DNA of 64,000 nt from Euborellia annulipes (GCA_023213315.1 JAKCPI010005553.1:1-64000), one strand, 5' to 3'. Positions 43,925-54,440 are shown, counted from the stretch's first letter. Translations and numbers: made by a program. Notes: generated from the letters alone by a model not told the origin.

Positions 43925-44600
43925 TATTCTCTTACCTCTATATATGTTAATATATAGAGAGATAAAGTATTGGATTCATGTCAAAAATTCGATGGGAGAT
44001 GTCGAGATTTTAACGGATATACACGTTCTGAGGTCCCTTGAATCCAAAAAAGTGGTTTTCGCGACGGGGTCTGTCTGTCTGTCTGTCTGTGAACAAAATA
44101 CCTCAAGAACGAAAAGAGCTAGGAGGTTGAAATTTTATATTTAAGTTAGGCACTTCCATGGGACGTGACACGAAGCTTTTGGACAAAATCAGCCCAACAG
44201 TATTAGTTGCTGATACTGATGCACTTTTTGAGTTTTTTTTTTTCGATTTTCTCAAAATTCGCACCAACGATTTTGATTAAAATTCGAAAATCAATTATTT
44301 TTTAGATGCTCTTTAAAATGTATATTCTTATTTTGTCATTGAAATCTTCTGAAGACCACTTTACTCTTGTACGTACTCCTTAGCAAAGATAGGAGAAATG
44401 GTTGCCATGGTAACAAAATATAAATATTTTTCTGTTTATAAATTTTACATCTTGAAATTCGAATGTACCTTACTGTCGAAAACTAAATATATGTCGTAAC
44501 AACAAATCTGGTGTGACAAGCACAGAACACAACTTTCGATTACCGAAGATTAGAGAGATTAGAGTTGTGTGCTGTGTGACCAGTCACACCAGATTTTTTA
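43925..44600 (+). repeat. XHR, full-length short form
   Basis: Complete from the TA palindrome (ATTCTCTTACCTCTATATATG) through the perfect X-box GTTGCCATGGTAAC (44401-44414) to the distal hairpin ending CACACCAGATTTTTT. It lies between the two inverted long forms. Confidence 0.87.
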
Positions 44601-45474
44601 TTTTTTTCAAACTTAAACTTTATGCTCAAAATTAAATTCAGCACATTTCTAATAAACTTCTCTCATTTCTTATCTTTAATATTTTATTATTATAAAATCT
44701 GATAATTTGGCATAAAATACAAGCCGCTTATCCCGAATGGTCACCAACCATTAGAGCTCACTAATGACCTATCATCACTGCTCAAATTAGTAGCGATAAG
44801 CAGCCTCTAAAGCCAAGATCAAATGAATGATATCAGCTTAATACTCCTAATAACAATTCACTTGATGTAAATAATATTACAATTAAATCAAATTCAATAT
44901 TCTCTAATAATGAGCAAATTGTTATTCAGACAAGTTTGTGGAGGGAAGACATTAGCTTCTTGTGCCTGGGCTCTCGGGTTCGCTTCCAGTCCCAAGCAAG
45001 AAAAATTTATTTCAATTGAGTACCAGGGGGAGGTAAATCTGTTAGACTTTCTAAACAATCATGTCTATTTGGAAAGCATATCTGTTTTCGACAAGGAGGC
45101 AGGAAAAAAATTAATTAATTAATTTTTCCCCGGTATAATTTTAAACCCACTGGTGTCGTTGATCATTGGATTTATGTCTATTCAGATATTCCTATATTTC
45201 ATAAAAAATTATATACTTTTATTAATGATTTGAAAAAAATTTATCTCCTGAGATTAAAAAAATTATTTTATATCTATACAACTATATAAAATGCATGTTC
45301 AATATATACATACATCTGTTTATTTTTTAATTTAAATAGATTATATTTTATTAACCTTGGAAAAATAATATTACATAAATTACGAATATATATTAATCGA
45401 AAATTATATAAAAACATGATGGCAATATGTTATTGATTGAATAAACATTAAAAATGCCAAAATAATGAATAAAT
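44601..45474. other. AT-rich spacer with a SINE-B fragment
   Basis: Apart from SINE-B at 44936-45030, nothing is recognised. Confidence 0.4.
44936..45030 (+). mobile_element. SINE-B fragment
   Basis: A tRNA-like head (GGAAGACATTAGCTTCTTGT, then CTCTCGGGTTCGCTTCCAGT, a B-box-like segment) followed by AATTTATTTCAATTGAGTACC. It underlies a 70-codon ORF that is therefore not a gene. Confidence 0.55.
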
Positions 45475-46520
45475 AAAAAAATCTGGTGTGACTGGCGCAC
45501 AGCACACAACTTTCTCTTACCCTTCGGTAAGAGAAAGTTGGGCACTGTGCTGGCCACACCAGATTTTTGTGTCGAGATATATTTAGTTTCCGATAGCACC
45601 TTAGTTTCAAACTTGCATTTTAAATGTTGACTGCTTCAAATAAACTATGGTTATTTTTCAAAATTTTAATCTCATATTTGGACATTTTATACACAATATA
45701 GAATCGTAAATAAATACAAAATTTCATAAGAATTGGAAAAAAATTTTAAATGCCTAAAAAGTTCTAAAGGGGACCCCCTTTTGAATCGAAATTAACATAC
45801 AAATCCCTATAGGAAATTAACATTGTTCCTATGCGAAGATAAGGTGGAAAGGGAATTTAAAAAGAGTAGAGAGAGACGATAATGTTTGCAAGTGAGAGAG
45901 AGACATATATGTTTTCTTTGAAACAATTAAAGACACAAATAAATTTAAAATAAAAAGAAAATGGGAATTTAAATAATAATTGATTTTAATCTAATAAAAG
46001 AAAAAGATTTAAATTCCGTTACCATGGCAACCATTTCTATCTTTCCTATGAAGAACAAGAGTAAAGTGGTCTTCAGAAGATTTCAACGGCAAAATGAGAA
46101 TATACATTTTAAAGAGCATCTAAAAATAGTTGATTTATGAATTTTAAAAAAAATCCTTGGAGGGAATTTTGAGAAAATCGAAAAAAAACTGAAAAAGTAC
46201 ATCAGTAAAGTACTAGTACTTTTTGGCCGATTTTGTTCAAAAGCTTATTTTGAGATTCTTCAAAGGTACCTAAGTTAAATATAAAATTTCAATCCGGTAG
46301 CTCAATTCCTTCATGCTAAAAATCTGTCCACACATACAGACACACGCACACACACACATACATACACACACACACACAGACCAATTTGCGGGACCCACTT
46401 TTTTGGACTCAGGGGACCTCAAAACATGTATATCCATCAAAATCTCGACATCGAATTTTTGACATGATCGCAATACTTTCTCTCCTATATATTTCATATA
46501 TAGGCTAAGAGAAAGTAAAA
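45475..46520 (-). repeat. XHR long form, copy 2, inverted
   Basis: Near-identical reverse complement of 42841-43882, including the extra internal block and a perfect X-box GTTACCATGGCAAC (46018-46031). Minor differences sit in the CA/TG tract (ACACACGCACACACACACAT) and in the TA palindrome. The flanks of the two copies differ, so they are separate insertions of one subfamily rather than a larger duplicated block. Confidence 0.88.
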
Positions 46521-46549
46521 AGGTTCGTTAGATATAATTGATTAAAAGC

Positions 46550-46868
46550 CCCTGGGCTATAGAGGAGGCTTAAGTCTCGCTTCTTGTGCTAAAGAGCTAG
46601 AATTGGCTTCCAAACAATGCGTCGTTTTTAAATTTAAAATTAACTTTAATATGCAACCGTCAAAGATTTAATATGAAGAATTTAAAATTATCTCTTAAAC
46701 CAACTAACCCCGGACCTTAATGTAGTGGTTAGCATCTTGGCCATTTGTACCAAGGCATCCCGTCCCATGGGGCAAAAATTTATTTAAATTGAATTGGCTA
46801 CCAATCAACTTAAATAAATGAGAGTCTAAATGGCCATCGATGCCGAAAAAGATATTAAATAAAAAATA
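46550..46868 (+). mobile_element. Two SINE-B copies in tandem orientation
   Basis: The first (46550-46620) keeps the head (GGAGGCTTAAGTCTCGCTTC, TTGTGCTAAAGAGCTAGAAT). The second (46709-46868) has a tRNA-Asp/Glu-like A-box region (TAATGTAGTGGTTAGCATC), the ATTGGCTACCAATCAACTTA palindrome, and the tail GAGTCTAAATGGCCATCGAT ending ATATTAAATAAAAAA. Confidence 0.6.
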
Positions 46869-47747
46869 AGCTTTTATATACGGTATATAAGCTTATATAT
46901 GGGATTTTAAATGCCTATTTCGGTTGCTTTAAATGCATATTAGTGCTTATCAGCCGTATCCTACTTATTGTGTTTATAAAGTTACAGTCAAATACCCTAA
47001 ATTGGGACAGTTTTTATGTTCAGCAATCTTAAAAGATTTTATTTATTTTTATAACATCATTTTTCTGGACAAAGTTTGTAGTTATAAAAATCCATGATGT
47101 GATTATTTTACAATTAAAGAAACATAAAAAAATAAATAAAATTTGCTTGTCCCAATTCCTAGCTTGGTACATCGTTTATTTTCCATATTGGGGCATGTTA
47201 AAACTTTGTTTATCTAACTTGGAACATCAAAAATGTTCCTTAAAGATATAGTAAAATTGTTTGAGTGCATTAGATTCACAATAAATAGTCAAAATACTGA
47301 ACTGCAGCAATCAACAGCCAAATGTACTAATTTATTTTTGTGAAAGCTTTTTTCTTTTTTTAATTCATTTGGCATTTTTCGGCAGACCCCGTCTTTATTT
47401 ATTTCAATTGATTGGTAGCCAATTCAATTGAAATAAATTTTTGTTTCATGAGTCGGGATGCGAACGGGACACTGTCCCAAGTTAAGATAATTATGTAAAA
47501 TTTTACTAAAATAAACATAGAAAAACATTGAAGTGAAAATGAGAGAGAATTCGAACTGAACCAATTGAGTAACTTGTCAAGTGAGGTAATGACAGGGAAA
47601 TTGGACTATACAACTGTATAAATTAAGAGGAACATATAATGTTATATATCAGAAAAAAATCTGCTATTTTTTCGTTAAAGTTTTATAATTTTTAATTAAT
47701 TAAAAACACCTAGAAGATTTCGGGAAAAACAACAGCACTCCAAACTT
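46869..47747. other. AT-rich intergenic with a minus SINE-B
   Basis: On the minus strand at 47375-47470: GCATCCCGACTCATGAAACA, AATTTATTTCAATTGAATTGG, then GACGGGGTCTGCCGAAAAAT, a SINE-B remnant. Three CCCAATTTGGGACA-like phrases (near 47000, 47150, 47480) are not otherwise explained. Confidence 0.4.
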
Positions 47748-48023
47748 TTTTTTTTTTTAAACATTCACACTTTTTTCTCATTCACACTCACACACACATT
47801 CACACTGTCTTTTCGGCAACTCAGGCCATATAAGACATTTACGATATCCGTTATTGATTTAATATACATATATGGGGTCCAGGCATTTTTATGTAAGCCA
47901 TTTGAAACCATTAATTGGTATCCAATTGGCTTAAATAAAATCATCGGACTGCCTGGGGTCCGAACCCGCGACGTTTGGTATATGAGGTTAGCACGCTAAC
48001 CTCTACACCAAGCCCCGAGGGCT
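47748..48023 (-). mobile_element. SINE-A, full-length with 11-bp target duplication
   Basis: On the minus strand the element runs from GCCCTCGGGGCTTGGTGTAG to the AAAAAAAAAA tail: A-box region, ACGTCGCGGGTTCGGACCCC, CCGATGATTTTATTTAAGCC, CAATAACGGATATCGTAAAT and GTGTGTGTGAGTGTGAATG. ACTCCAAACTT occurs at 47737-47747 and 48024-48034, an exact duplication, so this is a true retroposed insertion of 276 bp. Confidence 0.92.
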
Positions 48024-48034
48024 ACTCCAAACTT

Positions 48035-48533
48035 CTACTCATAACAAATGAAATCACAGGGGTGCCCGATAAAATAGCTTCATTACCAGGGCTGCAAACC
48101 CATCATAACAAAAATTTTTCGTTTGTCCCAAGTTAAGCTATTTGAATGTGTCAATATAGATCATTAGAAGGCACGATTATAAAGCAATTTTTTAACGTTT
48201 AAGTTATTTATTTATTTACATTAATTGAAAGTCAATATATTATAAGGGCAGGAAACTAACCACTGACCCTTCATGAAGTAAGGACTTACTTTTCAAAATC
48301 GAGGCTTGTTGAAAATTACAAAAATTTAATTATCTTTATAATATTTCTCTTTTTGCATTATTTTCTTGATTCTTGGGGGATATTTTAGTTTTTGCCTCCC
48401 TCGGCAATTGTTCATTCTTTGAAGTTTAATGTAGATATATAAATTTGAAAGCCCTCTATTAAAAAATTTTAATTTTTTCTTTAATATTTAAATAATATGA
48501 ATCAACATCCGTGATCACGTAATCGTATTTTAG
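48035..48533. other. Intergenic upstream of the secreted-protein gene
   Basis: AT-rich sequence with no recognised repeat; any promoter-proximal regulatory sites would lie here. GTGATCACGTAATC (48511-48524) is a short near-palindrome just upstream of the TATA box. Confidence 0.4.
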
Positions 48534-48578
48534 TATATAAAGCTCCATGAAAAATTCAATCAGCACACAGTTATAACG
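48534..48578 (+). promoter_or_regulatory. Core promoter and 5' leader of the secreted-protein gene
   Basis: TATATAAAG at 48534-48542, then TCAGCA with the initiator A at 48562, 28 bases from the start of the TATA box, the spacing expected for an animal core promoter. The predicted leader to the ATG is only 17 bases. The coincidence of TATA, initiator and signal-peptide start supports transcription from here. Confidence 0.65.
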
Positions 48579-49721
48579 ATGAAGTCTCTCTTTCCAGTTA
48601 TTTTTTGTGTATTGGTAATTATTATATTTATTCATTTATTAATATTCTATATCAGGGATAGCCAATCTTTTTGAAAGCGAGTGGGCAATGAAGCTTTCAT
48701 AAGCGTTGTGGGTGTAAGGTGCATGATTTTTGGGATGTAGCTTTGGAGGTGAATTTTTTTTGGGCTTCATAAATTTGAATCCGGTAGAATTTTTTCATAT
48801 TAAAATACAAAATTCAAAATTTCTTTCGGACATTAACATTTTACTACGAGTTTCTGTACAGTTAGTAAAGCACGTAGAAATAAAATTATTTCTAATAATT
48901 TTCTAATTTTCATAGTTTATTTAAAAAAATAAAATTTTTAAAATCGTGTTGAGGAAAATATGATTTGATCTGTAAGAAATCTCTTAATAATACTAATATT
49001 TACTCAAAAGTATTTATTACATTTACATAATTCCGACCATACACATTCAGCAAAGTTTATTTATCTGAATTTATATCCTATTATTTCTCTTTTGTTTTTG
49101 ATAGACTTTATAGTTATATAGCTGTTTCTCTCTTTGATAGGAATTTTATTAGATATCCTTTTGATATTAATCTTAAATAAAAAATTAAAAAAATTAAAAT
49201 AAATTTTCTAGCTCATATCAGCTACATGGTTTTCTGCCAATGGCCAAAGTGAGAACGATGATGACGACACCGTGACTTCTACTTCTAATACTAATTCAAC
49301 ATCAGCTGAAGGACCTGGAAGAGGACCTCCTCCTGGAAGAAAAGGTGGACCAGGAGGCGGAAGAGGACCTGGAGGACGTCATGGACCTCAAGGAGCAGGA
49401 TGTAATAGAAGGAATTCAACCGCAGGTGCCGATGGCGATTCCGATGCTGACGCAGAAACTATGGGTCGACAGAGAAGACGAGGAAATGGAAATGGAAGCA
49501 ATCGAGGAAATGGAAATGGACGCAATCGAGGAGGAGGAAGAATGAAAGCTGAAGAACTTGTTCGACGAAAGAGACATTCCACTGTTCAACAAGATGACCA
49601 AAGTGCAGCTGAAGGCCAAGAACGTCAACAAAATCAAAGGGGAGGAAATCAAGGGGGAGGAAATCAAAGGGGAGAAAATCAAAGGCAAAGAGGACAAAAT
49701 CAAGGTCGAAACCAGGGATAA
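48579..49721 (+). CDS. Secreted Gly/Arg/Gln/Asn-rich protein, two exons (48579-48614, 49212-49721)
   Basis: Exon 1 encodes MKSLFPVIFCVL and ends at TTG|GTAATT. Exon 2 begins after TTTTCTAG with LISATWFSANGQSEN, in phase 0. The spliced product is 181 residues with a clear signal peptide, probably cut after Gly23. The mature part has an acidic, Ser/Thr-rich start with DDDD (28-31), a Gly/Pro/Arg segment (46-75), one Cys (76), an acidic DGDSDADAE (86-94), RGN/RGG-rich stretches (97-122), a short charged helix-like part (123-133) and a Gln/Asn/Gly/Arg tail (146-181). NST at 40-42 and 80-82 could be glycosylated. Furin-type sites are RQRR (98-101) and RRKR (130-133). I recognise no family. A matrix, cuticle, silk-like or antimicrobial role would be guesswork. 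The short first exon encoding most of the signal peptide is a common arrangement for secreted proteins. Confidence 0.8.
48615..49211 (+). other. Intron of the secreted-protein gene, with a hAT-like end
   Basis: 597 bp, GTAATT to TTTTCTAG. CAGGGATAGCCAATCTTTTT at 48653 has the form of a hAT terminal repeat, so the intron probably gained a transposon fragment. The matching right end was not found. Confidence 0.6.
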
Positions 49722-49817
49722 CATCTAATACTTCAAAAGAAAATTTCAAATAATTATTATATTATTTTCCATGCCAAATTTTTAAAATTGTTAATCTTTT
49801 TTAATCTAAATTTTCTA

Positions 49818-49823
49818 AATAAA
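49818..49823 (+). terminator. Polyadenylation signal of the secreted-protein gene
   Basis: AATAAA about 97 bases after the stop codon, followed by TTTTTTCTTC and a T-rich region, a normal arrangement for 3' end cleavage. Confidence 0.65.
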
Positions 49824-50396
49824 ATTTTTTCTTCAAATTTATTTATTTATTTTATTTTTTTTTATCTTTGAGTAATTAATAGAAAATAAGTGTTACACCT
49901 TTTATATATTGTTCCTTTGAATGGACTTGAACTTCAAGAGTTAAAACCAAACCAAACAAGGCTGACGCCGATAACGAAGTGTGTGTATAATAGTTCTAGT
50001 AATTTGCAGTTCAAATAAAAATTTTCAATTAGTCCGACTCATTTGGATGATTTTATTTTGCCATTAACCTTGATAAAAATATTATATAATGATTATTATT
50101 TGAAAATTAACAGGAAGTGTATTCCATTCTACTATTTTATAGAGACCAAACAATTATATTCATAAATAGCTATGTGTATAATAAAGAAATGATTTAATAA
50201 ACAATGATGAATTGATTAGATTTTAGCTGGATTAATTAGAAATTTTTATTTCCAAGAAAAAAAAAAACTAAAAATTTATCTGCACTAATATTTTAAACAC
50301 TAATTAGGGCTACCTAAAAACTATCTGCCCGATCCACCTAGCCATATAACTACTAAAACAATAAATACTTTCTCTTCCATCCTGAATCAATATTTT
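49824..50396. other. AT-rich intergenic
   Basis: No feature seen until the SINE-A target duplication GAATCAATATTTT at 50384-50396. Confidence 0.45.
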
Positions 50397-50644
50397 TTTT
50401 TTAACACTCACACTTTTTTCCCACTCACACACACATGCACCCAGTCATTTCGGCATCTTAGGGCATATAAGACTTTAAACGATAACGGTTATTATGAAAA
50501 TATATATATTGGGGTCCAGGCATTTTATTTAAGCCATTTGGTATCCAAATGGTTTAAATAAAATCATCGGACTGCCTGGGATCCGAACCCGCGACTCTTG
50601 ATATACAAGGCAGGCGCGCTACCAACTATACCAAGCCTGAGGGC
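50397..50644 (-). mobile_element. SINE-A with 13-bp target duplication
   Basis: On the minus strand: GCCCTCAGGCTTGGTATAGT, CGCGGGTTCGGATCCCAGGC, CCGATGATTTTATTTAAACC, TTTGGATACCAAATGG, a shortened body and the TGTGTGTGAGTGGGAAAAAA tail. GAATCAATATTTT occurs at 50384-50396 and 50645-50657, exact over 13 bases. Confidence 0.92.
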
Positions 50645-50657
50645 GAATCAATATTTT

Positions 50658-51440
50658 GATTCGCGAATTTTCTTAAATCTTCTTTTTATTATATTATCTT
50701 AAGCCAAAATTTCACTAAAACTTAGGAACTGGCCCATTTCAAAAAATATATTATGAATATAAAGCGCCCGGGGTGGGGGGGGGGGGGCGGGGGTTTTTTT
50801 GGGGGGGTGGGGGGGGGGAAAAAAAAATATATAGCAAAATTTTTGTAACATCTTTTGTGAGTAGAAATTGGCCCATGAGTTTAGCATATATGCATTATCT
50901 TTATTTCTCCCTTTTGAATAATAATGACTCTTGGTTTATACATTATAATAGCATTATTATATATGTCTGTGTGAAGGGAATATTAGACGGGTCGCGCAGT
51001 TAGAATCCATATAATGCCTGAATCATTAGTACAGATTAAAATCAATTATGAATTTTGTAGTTAATTATTTTGCATTATCTTTTTTGAAAACTAATTAATC
51101 CCACCAAAAACTAATCTTTTCATCATTAGTTATTCAATCAATTGTTATTATATAGATACGTATATACACATCATTTAATGTTTTCTATAAAATACTAATC
51201 TCTCAAAACAATACGTCTAAATTAATAATGTTAGAAAAACTTATACTTAATTTTGTTCACATGTGAAAAGTTATTTATTTTTTTATCCTGAATTAAATAA
51301 AAATTATGAGTAATTATATTTTTTTTTATTCTGTAATTTATAGTTAAAACATTGAATAAAATGCATTTCGTTTATGCACTACTACACTCTAAATGAATTC
51401 CTATTGGTGTCAGTTGACAAAAAAAAAATCCAACTAATTA
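50658..51440. other. AT-rich intergenic with a long G-run block
   Basis: 50769-50830 is almost pure G with short T and A interruptions. AACTGGCCCATTTC (50729) and AAATTGGCCCATGAG (50865) flank it loosely. This may be a collapsed MITE interior or an assembly-difficult simple repeat. Confidence 0.4.
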
Positions 51441-52109
51441 TACAGGGTGTGTAATTAAGTTGCTCTGACAGGGGAGCTTTTTCATGTTTTTTTTTTTTTT
51501 TTCCTTTTGAACGATTCGATTAGCCTCCTTTCGGGCATTAAAACAGGACAAACAGCAAAAAAAAAAAAAAAATAAAACTATTTTACCATTCCATTTTTAC
51601 TTTTAATAAATTTAAATTATATTTTAAAAATAACTAATTAAAATGAGTGGCGCGTAAATACAAAAATTATAGGCCTACTATAAATATCCAAAAATTGGAG
51701 AGGTTTTTCAACGAACATACGTCACTATCTCTAAATGAATGAATGAAGTTATACAATAGTGAAAATAAGCATCCCCCTATCAAACATCTTTCTATAATTT
51801 AATCTTTCAAAGGAACACCTTTTTACTTTCTCGTACCCTATATATTTTTTTTGTTATCATTTTTATTTCTACTAAAATCCCAATGATTAAATTAAATTCA
51901 AAGAAGAAAAAAAAAGTAAATACAACATGTAATTGTTCACGTTAGAATTAGGAACATACATTATCATGATTATCTCCGTATCTATAGAAGTTAGGCCACC
52001 CAAATGACCAACTCAAAAAACGGAAAGAAATTTTATTATTCAAGATTATTTATTTATTTTTTTCTCACGAATATGAATATAAAATAATTTTTTACACACG
52101 TACTTTCCA
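51441..52109. other. AT-rich intergenic with a mariner-like end motif
   Basis: TACAGGGTGTGTAATTAAG at 51443-51461 looks like a Tc1/mariner-type terminus at a TA. AACACCCTGTA near 57302-57312 is the inverted counterpart. Nothing else recognised. Confidence 0.35.
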
Positions 52110-52265
52110 GGGACCTGTGACTCAGATAGAAGGCATTAACTTTTAGAAGCTGGGGTCACTACTTTCTGTTCCAATAAAGAAAAATTTATTTCAATTGAAT
52201 TGACTACCAATCACCCCATCACGGGGTCTAAATGACCTTAGATGCCAAAAACCAAATTTAATTTA
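52110..52265 (+). mobile_element. SINE-B copy
   Basis: GGGACCTGTGACTCAGATAG, a decayed head, AATTTATTTCAATTGAATTG, ACTACCAATCACCC, and the tail GGGGTCTAAATGACCTTAGATG. Confidence 0.6.
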
Positions 52266-52386
52266 ATTATGAATTTATAATATGTCTATATATTTTGACT
52301 TATATACTTTAATTAATAAAAATAATGATTTTGGTAAGGTAGATAGGTAGCTAAGCAATTAAATAAATGACTGTTCACCATTTGCA

Positions 52387-52486
52387 GGGGCTGAAGTGAA
52401 GAGACAAGGACCCAGCATCCGACTGGCATACATCATACGAGAAGAGACATCCTCCAGCTGAGCTGCTCCATTCATCATTACTCAAG
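52387..52486 (+). other. Isolated exon-like segment
   Basis: Bounded by CACCATTTGCAG at the left and CTCAAG|GTGAGTGAG, a near-consensus donor, at the right. It is richer in G and C than its flanks. One frame reads AEVKRQGPSIRLAYIIREET then TSSS-stop; the others stop early. It may be a 5' UTR exon, or a terminal coding exon. The frame would be compatible with the phase-1 donor at 6819, but a 45-kb intron makes that speculative. Confidence 0.4.
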
Positions 52487-53194
52487 GTGAGTGAGAAAAG
52501 GGAGAACCTCCTGTCTACCTTTATTCTTCTTGTTAATTCATCTTATTCCTCATTTTTTTTTTTTTTTTTTTTGTTTTCACGATACAATACTTATATAAGA
52601 ATAAAGGATTATTTTTATGAAAATCATTACCGAATTTGAATGTGTTATAATGCATATTCTATAACATGTACATCCCGGAAAACCAATTTTCCATCCGAAT
52701 GCCCTCTGCACTGTGGTTCAAATTTTATATTGCATATTTTTGCATTTTTGGTTAATAAAGTTGCATATTTAAAACTTTTTGCACTTTTTTAAACATATTT
52801 CGGCAAAAGTTTTATTTAGAGTGTCTCTTGAACCAGAAGTCATGCTATCTGAGGTTCAACAGTATGTCAGGAGTTGCCAAGAACCCCTTTAAGTTCGAGG
52901 CAAACATAACATTTGTCCTGATGAAGGCCGGGAAATGTTTTCTTTAATTGATTCCGGCTGTCGTATTCTCCTCAGTATTAATTACAAGTTCAGCCAATAG
53001 TCCTGGAAATTAAAAGTTAGTTTTCAAGAAAAATTACGTTTTTTTATAATGGGTTTATTTTATTAAATAAATATACAAATTTTACTGTACTTATAATATT
53101 ATCTACTGTTTTTTTTTTTTTACATTATGTTTAGTTTTTATTGCGAGACCAATTTTTGTTTTTACGCAATTCCCTTCCAAAAATAAAACACGAT
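52487..53194. other. Intergenic or intronic, nothing recognised
   Basis: AT-rich. 52800-52960 is less so, but no open frame or splice pair is convincing. Confidence 0.4.
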
Positions 53195-53479
53195 CAGGTC
53201 TATTCTCTAAAAACAGACGTTAAAATTTAAAATCAACAAATGGGTGTTAAAAATTAATCTAAAAACAATCAGCGTTAAAAAAATGCTATTCTCTAAACAA
53301 AGTTTTAACAGCTTACGTTAACATGTTGGCTTTCAATTTTTGTTTACAGAATAGCTATTTGAGGCAAGGAAGTGTTTATGAATAGCATTTTTATTTAACG
53401 CTGATTGTTTTTACATTACTTTTTAACATCTATTTGTTTAATTTAAATTTAAACGTCTATTTTTAGAGAATAGACCTGG
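53195..53479. mobile_element. Palindromic MITE, 285 bp
   Basis: CAGGTCTATTCTCTAAAAAC at the left and TTTTTAGAGAATAGACCTG at the right are inverted. The match continues inward for about 110 bases per arm, including AAAAACAATCAGCGTTAAA against TTTAACGCTGATTGTTTTT and ATGCTATTC against GAATAGCAT. The flanks share only GAT, so the duplication length is unclear and no superfamily is assigned. A split relative is at 42541-42840 plus 43889-43903. Confidence 0.75.
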
Positions 53480-53570
53480 ATTAGTTTTACATCATTAGAA
53501 ATAATGATTTGCCTCTAATTGGAAACCATTTACTTAATATTTTTGCCATATATATATATTGCGTATTTTA

Positions 53571-53816
53571 CAGTGGCGGATCCAGAGGTGTTTCTCGGGA
53601 GGGGGGTAATCTGGAGTGACTGGTCGCACAGCACACATTTTTTTTCTTAATTTCGGTAATTTAAAGGCGCATTCTGTACTTGTTTGCCAGAATTTGCCAG
53701 AATCAAATTTTTAAAATTTACATTAAAAAAAATACATTTTTTTTCGAAAAAAAGTATTTTTCAAATCTCAGGGGGGTAATTACCGCCTTTACCCCCCCCC
53801 CTTGTATCCGCCCTTG
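53571..53816. mobile_element. hAT-like MITE, second copy of the 37949 type, 246 bp
   Basis: Ends CAGTGGCGGATCCAGAGG and TTGTATCCGCCCTTG. The flanks GTATTTTA (53563-53570 and 53817-53824) match at 8 of 8. The interior again has an XHR hairpin arm (AATCTGGAGTGACTGGTCGC ACAG) and TCGGTAATTTAAAGGCGCAT. Confidence 0.9.
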
Positions 53817-53824
53817 GTATTTTA

Positions 53825-54440
53825 CTTACTTTTACTGCATATTATATGGCATATGTTGGGGTTTTTTACTGCATAACAATCCGGGCTTTAATTATAATAT
53901 TTTTAAGAACATTTCGATTTTTTTTTTTGTTCTAAAAAACAAGGTTCTTTAAGAATTTTTCGTTGCGAAGAATATGATCCACTAAGGCCTACTTAAAAAC
54001 TTCTTCTACGTTTGTAAAGACTTTGATATCATCTTAGAGTTTGATGTTTAAAAGAAGATGCAAAATAATTAGGAACCGCTAATGGAGAAGTTCATTCGTC
54101 ATAAATATTTAATTGAAATTTATAAGAAGATTAAGAATTAGGCCTTATATAGAGGTGTAAAAAAGGCTTCGTTACAAAGACACACTCAAATAGAGCGTAA
54201 TTAATTGGGTGTCTGAAATCTAAAGTAAAAACAAGTCGTAAAAATCTCCTTTTATTTTAACGCCTTTATAACATCAATTATATGGCAAAGTAAAGTGAAA
54301 ATGACATCTACGTTAATCTCCTTTTATATATAAACGTAATTTATTGAATAATTAACCGTTACAATAGAGAAAGAGAACGAGATAGAGGGTAATAAGTTTA
54401 CTTGAGTTTGATTCAGCACTGGTTCTTCTTCTTCTTCTCC
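53825..54440. other. AT-rich intergenic, no gene seen
   Basis: No ORF, exon-like segment or repeat end recognised. Confidence 0.45.

Noticed and set aside
44910..45122. 70-codon ORF MSKLLFRQVCGG
   Set aside because: It overlies a SINE-B fragment.
49345..49749. Other-frame and antisense ORFs over the secreted-protein exon
   Set aside because: Low-complexity shadows of the real frame, which alone has a signal peptide and splice sites.
50769..50830. Long G block as a hAT-like MITE
   Set aside because: No matching ends or 8-bp duplication; could be simple repeat expansion or assembly noise.
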